Assembly: GCF_018736065.1 (NCBI RefSeq)
Contig: NZ_CP076128.1
Location: forward strand, 2,757,501-2,821,500
Direction: 5' to 3'
Length of the DNA: 64,000 nt
From: Flammeovirga kamogawensis
GTDB lineage: Bacteria > Bacteroidota > Bacteroidia > Cytophagales > Flammeovirgaceae
A program made the position numbers and the translations under genes. Shown piece after piece: positions 46,520 to 55,735 of this stretch. Position 1 is the stretch's first letter, and every line of letters begins with the position of its first letter. Under the pieces are notes generated by a model. It saw only the letters and a program-made list of their open reading frames with translations. It had not been told where the DNA came from and made no database searches.

Positions 46520-47134
46520 TTATTTTACTAACGCTAGAGCTTTATCAATATCATTTACAATTTTATAAAAATCTTCTGATTGTTCTACAAAATCATGTTC
46601 CGACATTTTTACTCTTAGAAGAGGTCCTTCGTAAGTATCTATCCATTCATTATATAAAGTATTCAAATTTCTTAAATACTCTTCTGGTATAGATTGTTCG
46701 TAACTTCTTCCTCGTTTTAATATCTGTGAGTTTAAACGATCATAATCCGTATCAAGGTAGATTAATAAATCGGGTTTTGGCAATTGGGAGGACATTGTTG
46801 TAAAAAGCTTCCAATACGACTCAAAATCCCTATCATCCATCTGACCGGAAGTATGTAGGTTTCTTGCAAAAATATATGCGTTTTCATCAAAAGAACGATC
46901 TTGTACAATTGGGGTTTTACTAGATCTAATTTCTACAGCTTGCTGAAAACTATTATCTAAAAAACGAACTTGAGTATGGAAAGCCCATCTTCTCATATCC
47001 GTATAAAAATCTTCTAAGTAAGGATTGTCGGCCGTACTTTCATATTCTGCTATCCATCCAAAATGTTCTGAAAGCATTTTTGTTAAAGTCGTTTTACCCG
47101 ATCCTATATTTCCTGCGATAGCAACGTACTGCAT
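46520..47134 (-). CDS. Deoxynucleoside kinase 1 (third gene of tandem trio)
   Basis: 204 residues from the ATG at 47134; the TTG 15 bp upstream is less likely because the paralogues begin M-Y-I-A-I-A-G-N-I-G. The dNK/dGK family phosphorylates deoxynucleosides in salvage. P-loop GNIGSGKTTL, DRS motif in QDRSFDENAYIFARN and lid RGRSYEQSIPEE. In the paralogues the DRS motif continues I/L-Y-E; here the tyrosine is aspartate, a likely change in substrate pocket or activity. It ends in a strong terminator. Confidence 0.9.
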   Translation of the reverse strand: MQYVAIAGNIGSGKTTLTKMLSEHFGWIAEYESTADNPYLEDFYTDMRRWAFHTQVRFLDNSFQQAVEIRSSKTPIVQDRSFDENAYIFARNLHTSGQMDDRDFESYWKLFTTMSSQLPKPDLLIYLDTDYDRLNSQILKRGRSYEQSIPEEYLRNLNTLYNEWIDTYEGPLLRVKMSEHDFVEQSEDFYKIVNDIDKALALVK

Positions 47135-47219
47135 ATTGTATGGCAACACCTAAAAGTGTTCTTTTTTTTGATTGATAATAAAAGAGGTTTATGCTACTAA
47201 TTTAAAAAAGAGCATATAA

Positions 47220-47251
47220 ATAGTGTATACTAATTGAATAACATACACTAT
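47220..47251 (-). terminator. Weak hairpin between kinase genes 2 and 1
   Basis: 9-bp stem ATAGTGTAT/ATACACTAT (47220-47228, 47243-47251) in the 143-bp gap. The following T-stretch (TTTATATG) is poor, so partial termination or an mRNA-processing hairpin is possible. Confidence 0.4.
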
Positions 47252-47277
47252 CTAGAAATCGTTAATTCTATTAAGAA

Positions 47278-47901
47278 TTATACACGAGCTTTTGCTGCTT
47301 GCAATTCAGCATCAATACTTCCAATAATTTGATCAAAATCAGCTTTGTTCTCAACAAAGTCTAGATCTTCCATATCAATTACTAATAGTTTACCTTGATC
47401 ATAATTAGAAATCCACTCTTCGTAAAATTCATTTAATCCTGTAAGGTAAGCTCTAGATATACTTTGTTCATATTCACGCCCACGTTTACGAATGTGATCT
47501 ATTAATTGAGGAACAGATGTACGTAAATAAATTAATAAATCTGGTGCAGGTGCATGATCTGTTACAGAATTAAATACTTTATTAAAGCATTCTTGATCTC
47601 TATCAGTCAAGTGTCCGTCATTATTTAACTGACGAGCAAATATATGAGCGTCTTCATAAATAGAGCGATCTTGGATAATTGGAGCATCATTTTTAGATAC
47701 TTCCATTACCTGACGGAATCTGCTATTTAAGAAATATACTTGTAAAGGGAATGCCCAACGGGACATATCCTCATAAAAATCTTCTAAGTATGGGTTATCA
47801 TCTGCACTTTCGTATCTAGGTTCCCAACCAAAATGCTCTGCTAACTTACCTGTTAATGTTGTTTTGCCACTGCCTATATTTCCGGCGATTGCTATGTACA
47901 T
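47278..47901 (-). CDS. Deoxynucleoside kinase 2 (middle of tandem trio)
   Basis: 207 residues. P-loop GNIGSGKTTL, base-binding ESADDNPYLEDFYEDMSRWAF, catalytic DRS in QDRSIYEDAHIFARQL and lid RGREYEQSISRAYL. The DRSIYED pattern is that of typical dAK/dGK-like enzymes. It lies 28 bp after kinase 3. Nucleoside specificity cannot be read with confidence. Confidence 0.92.
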   Translation of the reverse strand: MYIAIAGNIGSGKTTLTGKLAEHFGWEPRYESADDNPYLEDFYEDMSRWAFPLQVYFLNSRFRQVMEVSKNDAPIIQDRSIYEDAHIFARQLNNDGHLTDRDQECFNKVFNSVTDHAPAPDLLIYLRTSVPQLIDHIRKRGREYEQSISRAYLTGLNEFYEEWISNYDQGKLLVIDMEDLDFVENKADFDQIIGSIDAELQAAKARV

Positions 47902-47929
47902 AATTAAAATATTTTATTCAATTGAGTAA

Positions 47930-48562
47930 TTAGATCATTGAGCCCATTGGCGACTTTCTGATACGCATTGCTGATTCGATTGCAGATGCTATTCTTTCAA
48001 AATCATGTGGGTTATTTACAAAATCCACATCATTTACATCTACAACTAATAAACCACCTTTATCATAATTACCAATCCACTCTTCGTACAATTCATTTAA
48101 GTTAGAAAGGTATTCTGAAGGGATAGATTGTTCGTAATCACGACCTCTTTTTTGAATATTTTTATGAAGCTTTTCAACATCTGCTCTTAAATAAATTAAT
48201 AAATGAGGAGCATTTGCTTTATTTTCATATAATTTCGATAAAGCTGTATAGTTTTCGAAATCACGTTGATTAATTAACCCAGAGCGTCTTAAGTTCTCTG
48301 TAAAAACATAAGTTCCTTCGTAAAGACTTCTGTCTTGAATAACCGGATTATCTACTGTTGCTTCCTGAATTTGTTCAAAACGGTGATTTAAGAAATAGGT
48401 TTGCAAGTGAAAAGCCCATTTTTCCATGTCTTCGTAAAAATCCTCTAGGTAAGGATTATTAGTTGTACTTTCAAACAATGCTCTCCAACCAAAACGGTCT
48501 GAAAGCAGTTGGGTTAAAGTGGTTTTTCCACATCCTATGTTTCCGGCTATTGCTATATACAT
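47930..48562 (-). CDS. Deoxynucleoside kinase 3 (first gene of tandem trio)
   Basis: 210 residues. P-loop GNIGCGKTTL (Ser to Cys), ESTTNNPYLEDFYEDMEKWAF, DRS motif QDRSLYEGTYVFTENLRRSG and lid RGRDYEQSIPSEYL. It is led by a -7 box at 48628-48635. About 45-50 per cent of residues look shared with the two downstream paralogues by eye. It probably differs in nucleoside preference. Confidence 0.92.
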   Translation of the reverse strand: MYIAIAGNIGCGKTTLTQLLSDRFGWRALFESTTNNPYLEDFYEDMEKWAFHLQTYFLNHRFEQIQEATVDNPVIQDRSLYEGTYVFTENLRRSGLINQRDFENYTALSKLYENKANAPHLLIYLRADVEKLHKNIQKRGRDYEQSIPSEYLSNLNELYEEWIGNYDKGGLLVVDVNDVDFVNNPHDFERIASAIESAMRIRKSPMGSMI

Positions 48563-48627
48563 GAATTATAAACTCTGAAGTATGAAGTAATAAAGATTGA
48601 CAGCACAAGCCCATCAATCAAGTGGTG

Positions 48628-48635
48628 CAAATATA
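48628..48635 (-). promoter_or_regulatory. Bacteroidota -7 box for the kinase cluster
   Basis: Minus-strand TATATTTG-C, perfect, about 66 bp before the ATG of kinase 3. Confidence 0.5.
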
Positions 48636-48726
48636 TAGTATTTAAAAAAGGATTCCACTCATTAATAATAGAAAGACTGTTAACAACAGACTGAACAATT
48701 ACTAACAATTGATTTTCAAATAATTG

Positions 48727-49002
48727 CTATTTAAAAAACATATAAAGCAATGCAAATATACCTACTAATATAGCAGCTCTAATTAAGATAGGTTTACGCT
48801 CTGTTCTCCTGGCTCTTTCTTTTGAAAATGAGATACTTCTTTCTAATCCTTCTGCACTTTTCTCTTTATTCCCTTGGTCGGTATATTTTTCTCTTAGTGC
48901 TTTTATTCTTGCGTCTCTTTCTTCTTTTTCAGCATCGTAGTGTCTAGTGGTAAAATTAAATGTGCGATACTGGAGAAGCTTGAAAAATGGTGCTCTTTTC
49001 AT
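48727..49002 (-). CDS. Small conserved-type membrane protein
   Basis: 91 residues: a positively charged, helical N-terminal 65 residues (DAEKEERDARIKALREKY) and one C-terminal transmembrane helix (IRAAILVGIFALLYMFF), i.e. tail-anchored. Bacteroidota have small proteins of this layout, but I cannot name a family. Transcribed divergently from lpdA. Confidence 0.65.
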   Translation of the reverse strand: MKRAPFFKLLQYRTFNFTTRHYDAEKEERDARIKALREKYTDQGNKEKSAEGLERSISFSKERARRTERKPILIRAAILVGIFALLYMFFK

Positions 49003-49040
49003 CTTCTTTATTATTTATTTTTTAAACTTATTTCTTTATA

Positions 49041-49048
49041 CAAAAGTA
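49041..49048 (-). promoter_or_regulatory. Bacteroidota -7 box for the small membrane protein
   Basis: Minus-strand TACTTTTG, perfect, about 40 bp upstream of the ATG at 49002. Confidence 0.5.
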
Positions 49049-49099
49049 CGGAATATTAAAGTGATTTGGTTCATCATTTTTATTTTGTTCACTAAGGTG

Positions 49100-49107
49100 T
49101 ATTTTTG
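49100..49107 (+). promoter_or_regulatory. Bacteroidota -7 box for lpdA
   Basis: TATTTTTG-C, perfect match, start about 49114, leader about 60 nt. It shows that the open frame upstream of 49177 is not translated from its first ATG. Confidence 0.55.
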
Positions 49108-49176
49108 CATGGGAATTTTTACGAAATTGCCACACGAAACAGAAAACGAAAAATTATATTAATAAGTAAATCAATT

Positions 49177-50580
49177 ATGTCAGCAACAAAATTTGATCTG
49201 ATTGTCATCGGTAGCGGCCCAGGTGGTTACGTAGCAGCAATCCGTGCTTCTCAACTAGGAATGAAAGTAGCGGTTGTAGAAAAAGCTGAAGTCGGTGGTA
49301 TCTGTCTTAACTGGGGATGTATCCCTACAAAAGCTCTTTTAAAAAGTGGTCAAGTATTTCAATATATCAACCATGCAAAAGACTTTGGTATTAATGTAGA
49401 AGGCGCAGAAGCAGATTTTTCTGCAATGGTTCAAAGAAGCCGTGGTGTAGCTGCAGGAATGAGTAAAGGTGTTGAGTTCTTAATCAAAAAGAACAAGATT
49501 GAGAAACTTTTAGGTTTTGGTAAATTAGTAGGTCCTAAGCAAGTTGAAGTAACTGATGCTGAAGGTAATGCTACTGTTTACGATGCTGATAAAATCATCT
49601 TAGCTACTGGTGGTAGAGCAAAAGAACTTCCTCATATCAAAATTGATGGTAAAAAAGTAATTGGCTACCGTCAAGCAATGACTCTTGAGAACCAACCTAA
49701 GAAAATGGTTGTAATGGGTTCTGGTGCAATTGGTGTAGAATTCGCATACTTCTATAACTCTATTGGTACAGAAGTAACTGTAGTTGAATACTTACCACGT
49801 ATCGTACCTAACGAAGATGCTGACGTTTCTAAAGAGCTTGAGCGTAACTTCAAAAAACAAGGTATTAAAGTAATGACAAATGCTGCTGTTCAAACTGTGG
49901 AAACAGAAGGTGAAGGCTGTGTTGTTAAAATTACTGACAATAAAAAAGGAAAAGAAACTGTAATCGAATGTGATGTTGTTCTTTCTGCTGTAGGTGTTGA
50001 AACTAACTTAGAAGGCATTGGTCTTGAAGAAGTTGGTGTTGCACATGACAAAGGTAAAGTTCTAATCAACGATTACTATCAAACTAATATTCCTTCTGTA
50101 TATGCAATTGGTGATATTGTTAAAGGACCTGCTTTAGCACACGTAGCATCTCATGAAGGTATTATTTGTGTTGAAAAAATGTCAGGTATGTCTCCTGAGC
50201 CAATGAACTACAATAACATCCCTGGTTGTACTTATGCATCACCAGAGATTGCTTCTGTAGGTTATACTGAAGAACAAGCTAAAGAAGCAGGTTACGAAAT
50301 TAAAGTTGGTAAATTCCCATTCTCTGCATCAGGTAAAGCAAGTGCCGCTGGTCATAAAGAAGGCTTTGTTAAAGTTATCTTTGATGCTAAATATGGCGAA
50401 TGGTTAGGATGTCATATGATTGGTTCTAATGTTACAGAAATGATTGCTGAAGCAGTTGTTGGTCGTAAATTAGAAGTAACTGGTCACGAAATTATTACAG
50501 CTGTTCACCCTCACCCAACATTATCTGAAGCGGTAATGGAGGCTGCAGCCTTAGCATATGACGAGTGTATTCACTTGTAA
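49177..50580 (+). CDS. lpdA: Dihydrolipoyl dehydrogenase (E3)
   Basis: 467 residues from the ATG at 49177 (an in-frame ATG at 49105 overlaps the promoter). The enzyme reoxidises dihydrolipoamide of the 2-oxoacid dehydrogenase complexes and glycine cleavage system. FAD motif GSGPGGYVAAIRA, redox-active disulphide Cys43/Cys48 in GGICLNWGCIPTK, NAD motif GSGAIGVEFA, YAIGDIVKGPALAHVASHEG, and the C-terminal catalytic His-Glu in HPHPTLSE. No E1/E2 genes are nearby. Confidence 0.97.
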   Translation: MSATKFDLIVIGSGPGGYVAAIRASQLGMKVAVVEKAEVGGICLNWGCIPTKALLKSGQVFQYINHAKDFGINVEGAEADFSAMVQRSRGVAAGMSKGVEFLIKKNKIEKLLGFGKLVGPKQVEVTDAEGNATVYDADKIILATGGRAKELPHIKIDGKKVIGYRQAMTLENQPKKMVVMGSGAIGVEFAYFYNSIGTEVTVVEYLPRIVPNEDADVSKELERNFKKQGIKVMTNAAVQTVETEGEGCVVKITDNKKGKETVIECDVVLSAVGVETNLEGIGLEEVGVAHDKGKVLINDYYQTNIPSVYAIGDIVKGPALAHVASHEGIICVEKMSGMSPEPMNYNNIPGCTYASPEIASVGYTEEQAKEAGYEIKVGKFPFSASGKASAAGHKEGFVKVIFDAKYGEWLGCHMIGSNVTEMIAEAVVGRKLEVTGHEIITAVHPHPTLSEAVMEAAALAYDECIHL

Positions 50581-50606
50581 GCAATAATAATTGTAACATA
50601 TAGATT

Positions 50607-50641
50607 AGCCTTTACGCAATTGGTGCGTAAAGGCTTTTTTT
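50607..50641 (+). terminator. lpdA terminator
   Basis: Perfect 12-bp stem (50607-50618 with 50624-50635), 5-nt loop and T-run. Confidence 0.93.
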
Positions 50642-50808
50642 ATATAAAATGCTCATTTAAATTTAGCTAAAAGAAGAATGCTTAATACATACAAAACGAA
50701 AAACTCTTTTACGCTTCTATTTATTACATATAAAAAATAATTTTCTTGAACTTAAGTACTGTAATTTAGTTTATGATGGTGTAGAGTAAACCCAAACTAT
50801 TACCAATC

Positions 50809-51240
50809 ATGAAACATTTTATTACCTTAATTGCTTTTACTTTCCTTTCATTTTCTGGCTTTTCTCAAAATGTAATTGATGTTAATTTCGAAAAATATTG
50901 GAATTCTTTTTCTGAATATACGATTCCTGATATTGAAATAATTGAACAAAGAGAAAGAGAAAAATTTGAGATCGCTAAGTTTAGAAACAAAATAAGAGAT
51001 AGTATTAAAAATGAACTTATTGAGGTATATCAATTAAGTAATGATATACATACCAATTTTGTGATTATTGAAGATCATCTTCAAATTGAATTTGAAGCTC
51101 TTGGAATTCCATATATTTCTTATGAAAGTATAAACACAAATGTGATCAATAAAGAACATTGGATAGACCATCATACCCGAAAAATAGTTGAACATAAAAT
51201 GGCTCGTGTAGAACAAGAGTTAAAGGAATTTTATGATTGA
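50809..51240 (+). CDS. Small exported protein of unknown function
   Basis: 143 residues. Signal peptide to FSGFSQ (about 20); the mature part is helical and highly charged (IIEQREREKFEIAKFRNKIRD). No recognised domain, no cysteine or lipobox. Followed by the porin-like gene after a -7 box of its own. Possibly lineage-specific. Confidence 0.6.
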   Translation: MKHFITLIAFTFLSFSGFSQNVIDVNFEKYWNSFSEYTIPDIEIIEQREREKFEIAKFRNKIRDSIKNELIEVYQLSNDIHTNFVIIEDHLQIEFEALGIPYISYESINTNVINKEHWIDHHTRKIVEHKMARVEQELKEFYD

Positions 51241-51301
51241 AATCATGTTAATATATCAATAGATAGAGATTCTTCACCTTTTTTATGAAATGTATCTACA
51301 A

Positions 51302-51309
51302 TATCTTTG
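51302..51309 (+). promoter_or_regulatory. Bacteroidota -7 box for the porin-like gene
   Basis: TATCTTTG-C, perfect; start about 51316, leader about 24 nt. Confidence 0.55.
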
Positions 51310-51339
51310 CAGAACATTATTATTGAACTCTATCATTAC

Positions 51340-52785
51340 ATGAATAAAAAATTATTATCTGTATTAATTTTAACTCTTATCTCATTATCAATTTTTGCAC
51401 AAGAAGAACAAGAGACTGAAATTAAACAAGAGAAAACATCATACGAAAAAAGTGTTGATGTTTTTAAGCGTGGTCTTCGTTTAGATCTTAATAAAGAAAA
51501 AACATCTTATTTTAAAACAATAATTGGTATTCAAACGTGGTGGAGAGCGGGAGAAACTAACCCAGGAACTATTGATAAGCTATCACAAGAGCCTATCAAT
51601 AACTTCAGTGATTTTGCTATGCGTAGAATTAGAACAATGTTCTATGCTAATATTGAAGGTAAATATCTATTATTTGCTCACTTTGGTGCTACAAGTGATG
51701 GTACATATTCATCTATTTATGACAACGTGTACGTACACGACTTCCAAGGACAGATGAAAATTGCAGATAAAAGTTACGTTGGTGGTGGTATTCACTTTTG
51801 GCAAGGGCTTTCTCGTTTATCAAGAGTTGGTTCTAATAATTACCTTATTCTGGATAACCCCGGCTTTAACTTCCCTGAGGTTAATAGAACAGATGCAATT
51901 GTAAGACAGATGGGTGTTTTTGTAAGAGGTGTAACTTTAAAAAAGTTAGGGTATCAGTTTTCAATCAATAAACCAATTATTAGTGCAGATGCTGGAACAG
52001 TTGGCTATGGTGGTAAACCAATGAATGAAGCTGAAATGGAATCTTTTGCAAATAATGGACAAATTGAAGTTGGTGACACGCATCTTTTAAAACAAACCAA
52101 TTATAATTATAATGGGTATTTATTCTGGCAATTTTGGGACATAGAGTCTCAATCTGTTTCTGGAGCAAGTCAAATGAATTACTTCGGACAAAAAAGAGTT
52201 TTCAATATTGGTGCTGGTTTTCAATATCAACCTGGAGGAACTGGAACTTATAAAGAAGATATAAACGGAGATTTTGTAATGGAAACAAATAATATTACAA
52301 AGTTTGCTGCAGATGTTTTCCTAAGTACTCCATTAGGTCATAGTAAAGGAGGTTTAACAGCTTATGCTGTTTATTATAACTATCAATATGGTGATGATTA
52401 TTTAAGAACTTCGCATGTTTTAGGCGGGTTTGCTGCTAGTGATCCTAACAGTACAACACCTCCACAAGGAGCTGGTTTTGCTCAATTTTCACATGGTACA
52501 GGAAGTATTTTTCATACAGAAATAGGTTATACATTACCTCAAACTATATACGATTCAGAAAAAAAGATTCAGCCATTCGTTGCCTTTACTTATAAAAATT
52601 TAGAAGGGTTAGATGAAGCTTCTTTCCAAAGTGATTATGGAGTAAACTGGGCTATAATAGGTCAGAACGTAAAATTAACTGCAGCATATTCATTACGTCC
52701 TATTTACATGGAAAATGATAAGCAAGAATTAAAAGTAACAGATAATGCAGGGCTTTTTGTTATGCAATTACAATTAAGAATCTGA
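51340..52785 (+). CDS. Porin-like outer-membrane protein
   Basis: 481 residues from the ATG at 51340; the upstream TTG at 51307 lies inside the promoter box. Signal peptide cleaved after SIFAQ, then a short Glu/Lys-rich region and a barrel with recurring aromatic strands (GIQTWWRAGET, RRIRTMFYANIEGKYLLFAHFG, GAGFQYQPGGTG, GGLTAYAVYYNYQYGDDY) ending LFVMQLQLRI. It resembles large Bacteroidota porins of unknown solute. Confidence 0.75.
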   Translation: MNKKLLSVLILTLISLSIFAQEEQETEIKQEKTSYEKSVDVFKRGLRLDLNKEKTSYFKTIIGIQTWWRAGETNPGTIDKLSQEPINNFSDFAMRRIRTMFYANIEGKYLLFAHFGATSDGTYSSIYDNVYVHDFQGQMKIADKSYVGGGIHFWQGLSRLSRVGSNNYLILDNPGFNFPEVNRTDAIVRQMGVFVRGVTLKKLGYQFSINKPIISADAGTVGYGGKPMNEAEMESFANNGQIEVGDTHLLKQTNYNYNGYLFWQFWDIESQSVSGASQMNYFGQKRVFNIGAGFQYQPGGTGTYKEDINGDFVMETNNITKFAADVFLSTPLGHSKGGLTAYAVYYNYQYGDDYLRTSHVLGGFAASDPNSTTPPQGAGFAQFSHGTGSIFHTEIGYTLPQTIYDSEKKIQPFVAFTYKNLEGLDEASFQSDYGVNWAIIGQNVKLTAAYSLRPIYMENDKQELKVTDNAGLFVMQLQLRI

Positions 52786-52805
52786 TTTTATCAGGTATTC
52801 GATAT

Positions 52806-52850
52806 AAAAAATGGCTAACCTTTATTCTTTTTAGAGGTTAGCCATTTTTT
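52806..52850. terminator. Bidirectional terminator, porin-like gene / DUF2480
   Basis: Perfect 16-bp stem (52806-52821 with 52835-52850) with A6 and T6 ends, between convergent genes. It runs up to the DUF2480 stop. Confidence 0.93.
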
Positions 52851-53359
52851 TATTTTTTACGTGGTTGCTTATAGATAGGCACTGTGCTACAAGGTTCTCC
52901 ATACATAATCGACTTTACAACAGGCCTCAAGCGCTCAGTAATGTCAACATAAGCAGATACAGGAACATCTTCACTACAACCCTTAATTACTACAGGCTTA
53001 TCTTTAAATCGATCAACTTCTAATTCTCGAATAGAATTTTCAAATAGTTTTTGTTCTAATCTTTCTAAGTTGCCAAAAACTATTGTGGTTGCATATTTCT
53101 CTAAACGAGTGGTTATAAGCATATATGCCCATGTTGGTACAATTGCATCAACTGAACAAGTAATGGCTACATGTACATTTTGATATCGTTTCCAATCATG
53201 TTCTTTGATAAAGCCTCTAAAATCTTTTTCTCTAAGTACCAACCCCTGAAAGAGTTGATCTTTTATATCTAAAAGCACTCGTTCTTCAGTTCTTTTTAAA
53301 TCTTCTAGATCAAAAGAAATTAAAGCACTCTGTGCTACTTTATTAACTATTTCGTCCAT
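52850..53359 (-). CDS. DUF2480 family protein
   Basis: 169 residues, no signal peptide. The family, common in Bacteroidota, has the pattern FDLEDL, DIKDQLFQGLVLREKDFRG, VHVAITCSVDAIVPTWAYML and a C-terminal KGCSEDVPVSAYVDITERLRP with conserved cysteines (CSVD, GCSED, EPCST), which suggests metal or redox chemistry. Function unknown. Confidence 0.93.
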   Translation of the reverse strand: MDEIVNKVAQSALISFDLEDLKRTEERVLLDIKDQLFQGLVLREKDFRGFIKEHDWKRYQNVHVAITCSVDAIVPTWAYMLITTRLEKYATTIVFGNLERLEQKLFENSIRELEVDRFKDKPVVIKGCSEDVPVSAYVDITERLRPVVKSIMYGEPCSTVPIYKQPRKK

Positions 53360-53428
53360 AATACAAAGTTGAGAAGTAATCTGCTTATCTCCAAGAATTT
53401 AAAATTTTCGAAATTAAAGATTAATAAA

Positions 53429-54370
53429 CTAAAGAGATTTTTCATAGGTGTCAAAGACAAGACCTTCTGCATTAAAATTATATTTAAACCTTGCTAAACC
53501 TTCATTAAGTAGGTTCCCCTCTTCTTCACATGAGTGTCCAAAATCTAAAAATATTTTCTGATTAAGTTTAATTAGTTCAATAAAAAGTGCATCTAATGCT
53601 TTTACCTCCCGCCCTCTTACGGAGTTAACAGAGTATTGTATTTTCAATACCTCATCTGTAAAAAAAATAACAGCACCGGCCAACATTTCATCACCTATGA
53701 AAGCTCCTATTAATTTAATATTATCTGGAAATAGATCAACTAACAATTTAATTTCTCCTAATGAATGTGTAGGCTTGACTCCATGCCTTGATTCTAAATT
53801 GGAGGAAAGTAAACACCAAAAGCTAAATAAATCTGTAGAGTACTTAACCTCAATCCTATTGTTTATAGCAATTTTATTGTTTTTAATTCTTGAACGGTCT
53901 GGTACCCACTTTTTACTAGAAACAATTAATGAACTAAAATCTCTTCTTCTTAATTTCCATCCATTTTTAAACAAAGCATACAAGTCTTCTTCAGCCTGTT
54001 CTAATTTATAAATATGCGGAATAGCTTTATATATAATTTTTTCGATCTGGAAAGAACTATAAAACGCTTCTATTGCTGAAAGAATATCAATTATCTTTTG
54101 TACAAATGTTCGAGGTAAATAAAGTAAACCTCCAAAAGTTAATCCTTGATGTGAATAAATTGTATTTCCTGCCCTGTTAGCAGGAAAAAGAGCCAATATA
54201 TTTTTATTTACATCTTCAATAATTAAACTGAAATCAGAAAATCTATCTTTATGATAATCCATATAATTCCGATTAAAGAAAAAATGTTGTTGAACACATC
54301 TTTCGTTAAAATTATTCCAACGCTCTTTATCGTCATCAGTATAACGTTTTATGATAAATTCTTTCCCCAA
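53429..54370 (-). CDS. GNAT/FemAB-like acyltransferase
   Basis: 313 residues with a TTG start (an in-frame stop lies just two codons upstream and no suitable ATG follows). It has the two-lobe layout of acetyltransferase_6/FemAB-like proteins: N-terminal RWNNFNERCVQQHFFFNRNYMDYH, YSHQGLTFGGLLYLP, and a C-terminal lobe LIGAFIGDEMLAGAVIFFTDEVLKIQYSVNSVRGREVKALDALF. Such enzymes modify cell-surface or polysaccharide precursors; the substrate is unknown. Confidence 0.75.
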   Translation of the reverse strand: MGKEFIIKRYTDDDKERWNNFNERCVQQHFFFNRNYMDYHKDRFSDFSLIIEDVNKNILALFPANRAGNTIYSHQGLTFGGLLYLPRTFVQKIIDILSAIEAFYSSFQIEKIIYKAIPHIYKLEQAEEDLYALFKNGWKLRRRDFSSLIVSSKKWVPDRSRIKNNKIAINNRIEVKYSTDLFSFWCLLSSNLESRHGVKPTHSLGEIKLLVDLFPDNIKLIGAFIGDEMLAGAVIFFTDEVLKIQYSVNSVRGREVKALDALFIELIKLNQKIFLDFGHSCEEEGNLLNEGLARFKYNFNAEGLVFDTYEKSL

Positions 54371-54541
54371 TTGTTAATTTCTTATTCGAAGTATCAAAAT
54401 TATTTAGCTATATCATTAATTTTATGAATATAGTAAGCCAAAAGTACGGATTCATTTGAAAAAAGCGTTTTAAATATAAATATTAAGTATTGTCTTTTAT
54501 TTCTATCCGTACCTTTAAAAAGAAAATCTATAATATATATA

Positions 54542-55735
54542 ATGAGTAAGAGAATTATATTACTTATTTGGATAACTATTATTAGTACAAATGTCTTTTC
54601 ACAAGAAGAAATTCAGAAAGCAAAAGAACAGGTTGCTAAAACAGAAGCTATTCTAGAAAGTACTAAAGATAAAAAAGAAACCTCTCTAAGTGAGCTTAAC
54701 GATATTGAAGCACAAATTGAAGGTAGAGCACATTTTTTAGGCCAAATAAAAACCCGAATTAAGAAGGCTCAATCAGAGGCTATTGCAGCAAGTAATAGTA
54801 TAGATTCTTTACAATTAAAAATTAGCATTCTTAAAGAAGAATATGCTGAATTGGTTTATGCAGTTTATAAAACAGGTGGTGACCTTCAACAACTAGCTTA
54901 TGTTTTTTCTAGTGATAATTTTAGCCAGTTTGTTCGCAGAGCTAATTATCTTGAACATTATAAGGACGTTCGTAAGAAACAAATTTTAGAAATTGAGAGG
55001 TCTCAAGAATTGCTAGCTAGTAAAAAAATTGAATTAGAAGCAAGAAATAAAGAAGAGTCAGCATTACTAGTTGAAGAAAACACACAGTTAAAAGCTCTTC
55101 AAAAATTAGAAAATAGGCAAGAACAAGTTGTAACTGATCTAAGAAAAAAAGAAGTAGAACTAGCTCAAAAACTAAAATTAGAACGTAAAGCACTTATTGA
55201 ATTACAACGTCAAATGCTTGCTTTAACATCAAGTGTTAAGAAGAATAAGAACGATGACTTTAATGAAATAAAAGAACCTAGTTCAAATAAAAAGCCTGAA
55301 ATAAACAGCAAAAATATATCTGTTAGCTTTTCAGAAACAAGAGGGAAATTAATTTGGCCTGTTAAAGACGCTGTTATTGCTAATCATTTTGGTGTTCGTC
55401 CACACCCAGTACTCAGTGGAGTGACAATAGAAAACCACGGTATTGATTTAAGAGTTTATGAAAATGCTGAAGTAAAAAGTGTATTTGATGGTGTTGTGAC
55501 TGCGGTAACAAAAGTACCTAACTTACAAAATGTAGTAATGTTAAGACATGGCGATTATTTTACAGTTTATTCTAAATTAGAAACAGTAAAAGTAAATGTT
55601 GGAGATGTCATTTCTAAAAATAAAGTTATTGGTAAAGCAGGAAAAAATATTGATGGATTCTTCGAGATTCAGTTTCAAATATGGAATATGAATGGAGAAA
55701 AATTAGATCCAGAACAGTGGTTAACTTTAAAATAA
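54542..55735 (+). CDS. EnvC-like murein hydrolase activator with degenerate LytM domain
   Basis: 397 residues. Signal peptide to VFSQ (about 20). A long coiled coil (about 22-220, with two heptad stretches) is followed by a linker and an M23/LytM-like domain (about 270-397). The zinc ligands are degraded: NHGIDLR has Asn where the first His belongs, YSKL replaces YAHL, and the HxH motif is replaced by IQFQIW. This is the arrangement of EnvC/NlpD, which activate amidases instead of cleaving peptidoglycan. No amidase gene is nearby. Confidence 0.88.
   Translation: MSKRIILLIWITIISTNVFSQEEIQKAKEQVAKTEAILESTKDKKETSLSELNDIEAQIEGRAHFLGQIKTRIKKAQSEAIAASNSIDSLQLKISILKEEYAELVYAVYKTGGDLQQLAYVFSSDNFSQFVRRANYLEHYKDVRKKQILEIERSQELLASKKIELEARNKEESALLVEENTQLKALQKLENRQEQVVTDLRKKEVELAQKLKLERKALIELQRQMLALTSSVKKNKNDDFNEIKEPSSNKKPEINSKNISVSFSETRGKLIWPVKDAVIANHFGVRPHPVLSGVTIENHGIDLRVYENAEVKSVFDGVVTAVTKVPNLQNVVMLRHGDYFTVYSKLETVKVNVGDVISKNKVIGKAGKNIDGFFEIQFQIWNMNGEKLDPEQWLTLK

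Noticed and set aside
49105-49176. 24-codon N-terminal extension of lpdA
   Set aside because: First ATG lies within the promoter box; MSATKFDLIVIG is the expected N-terminus.
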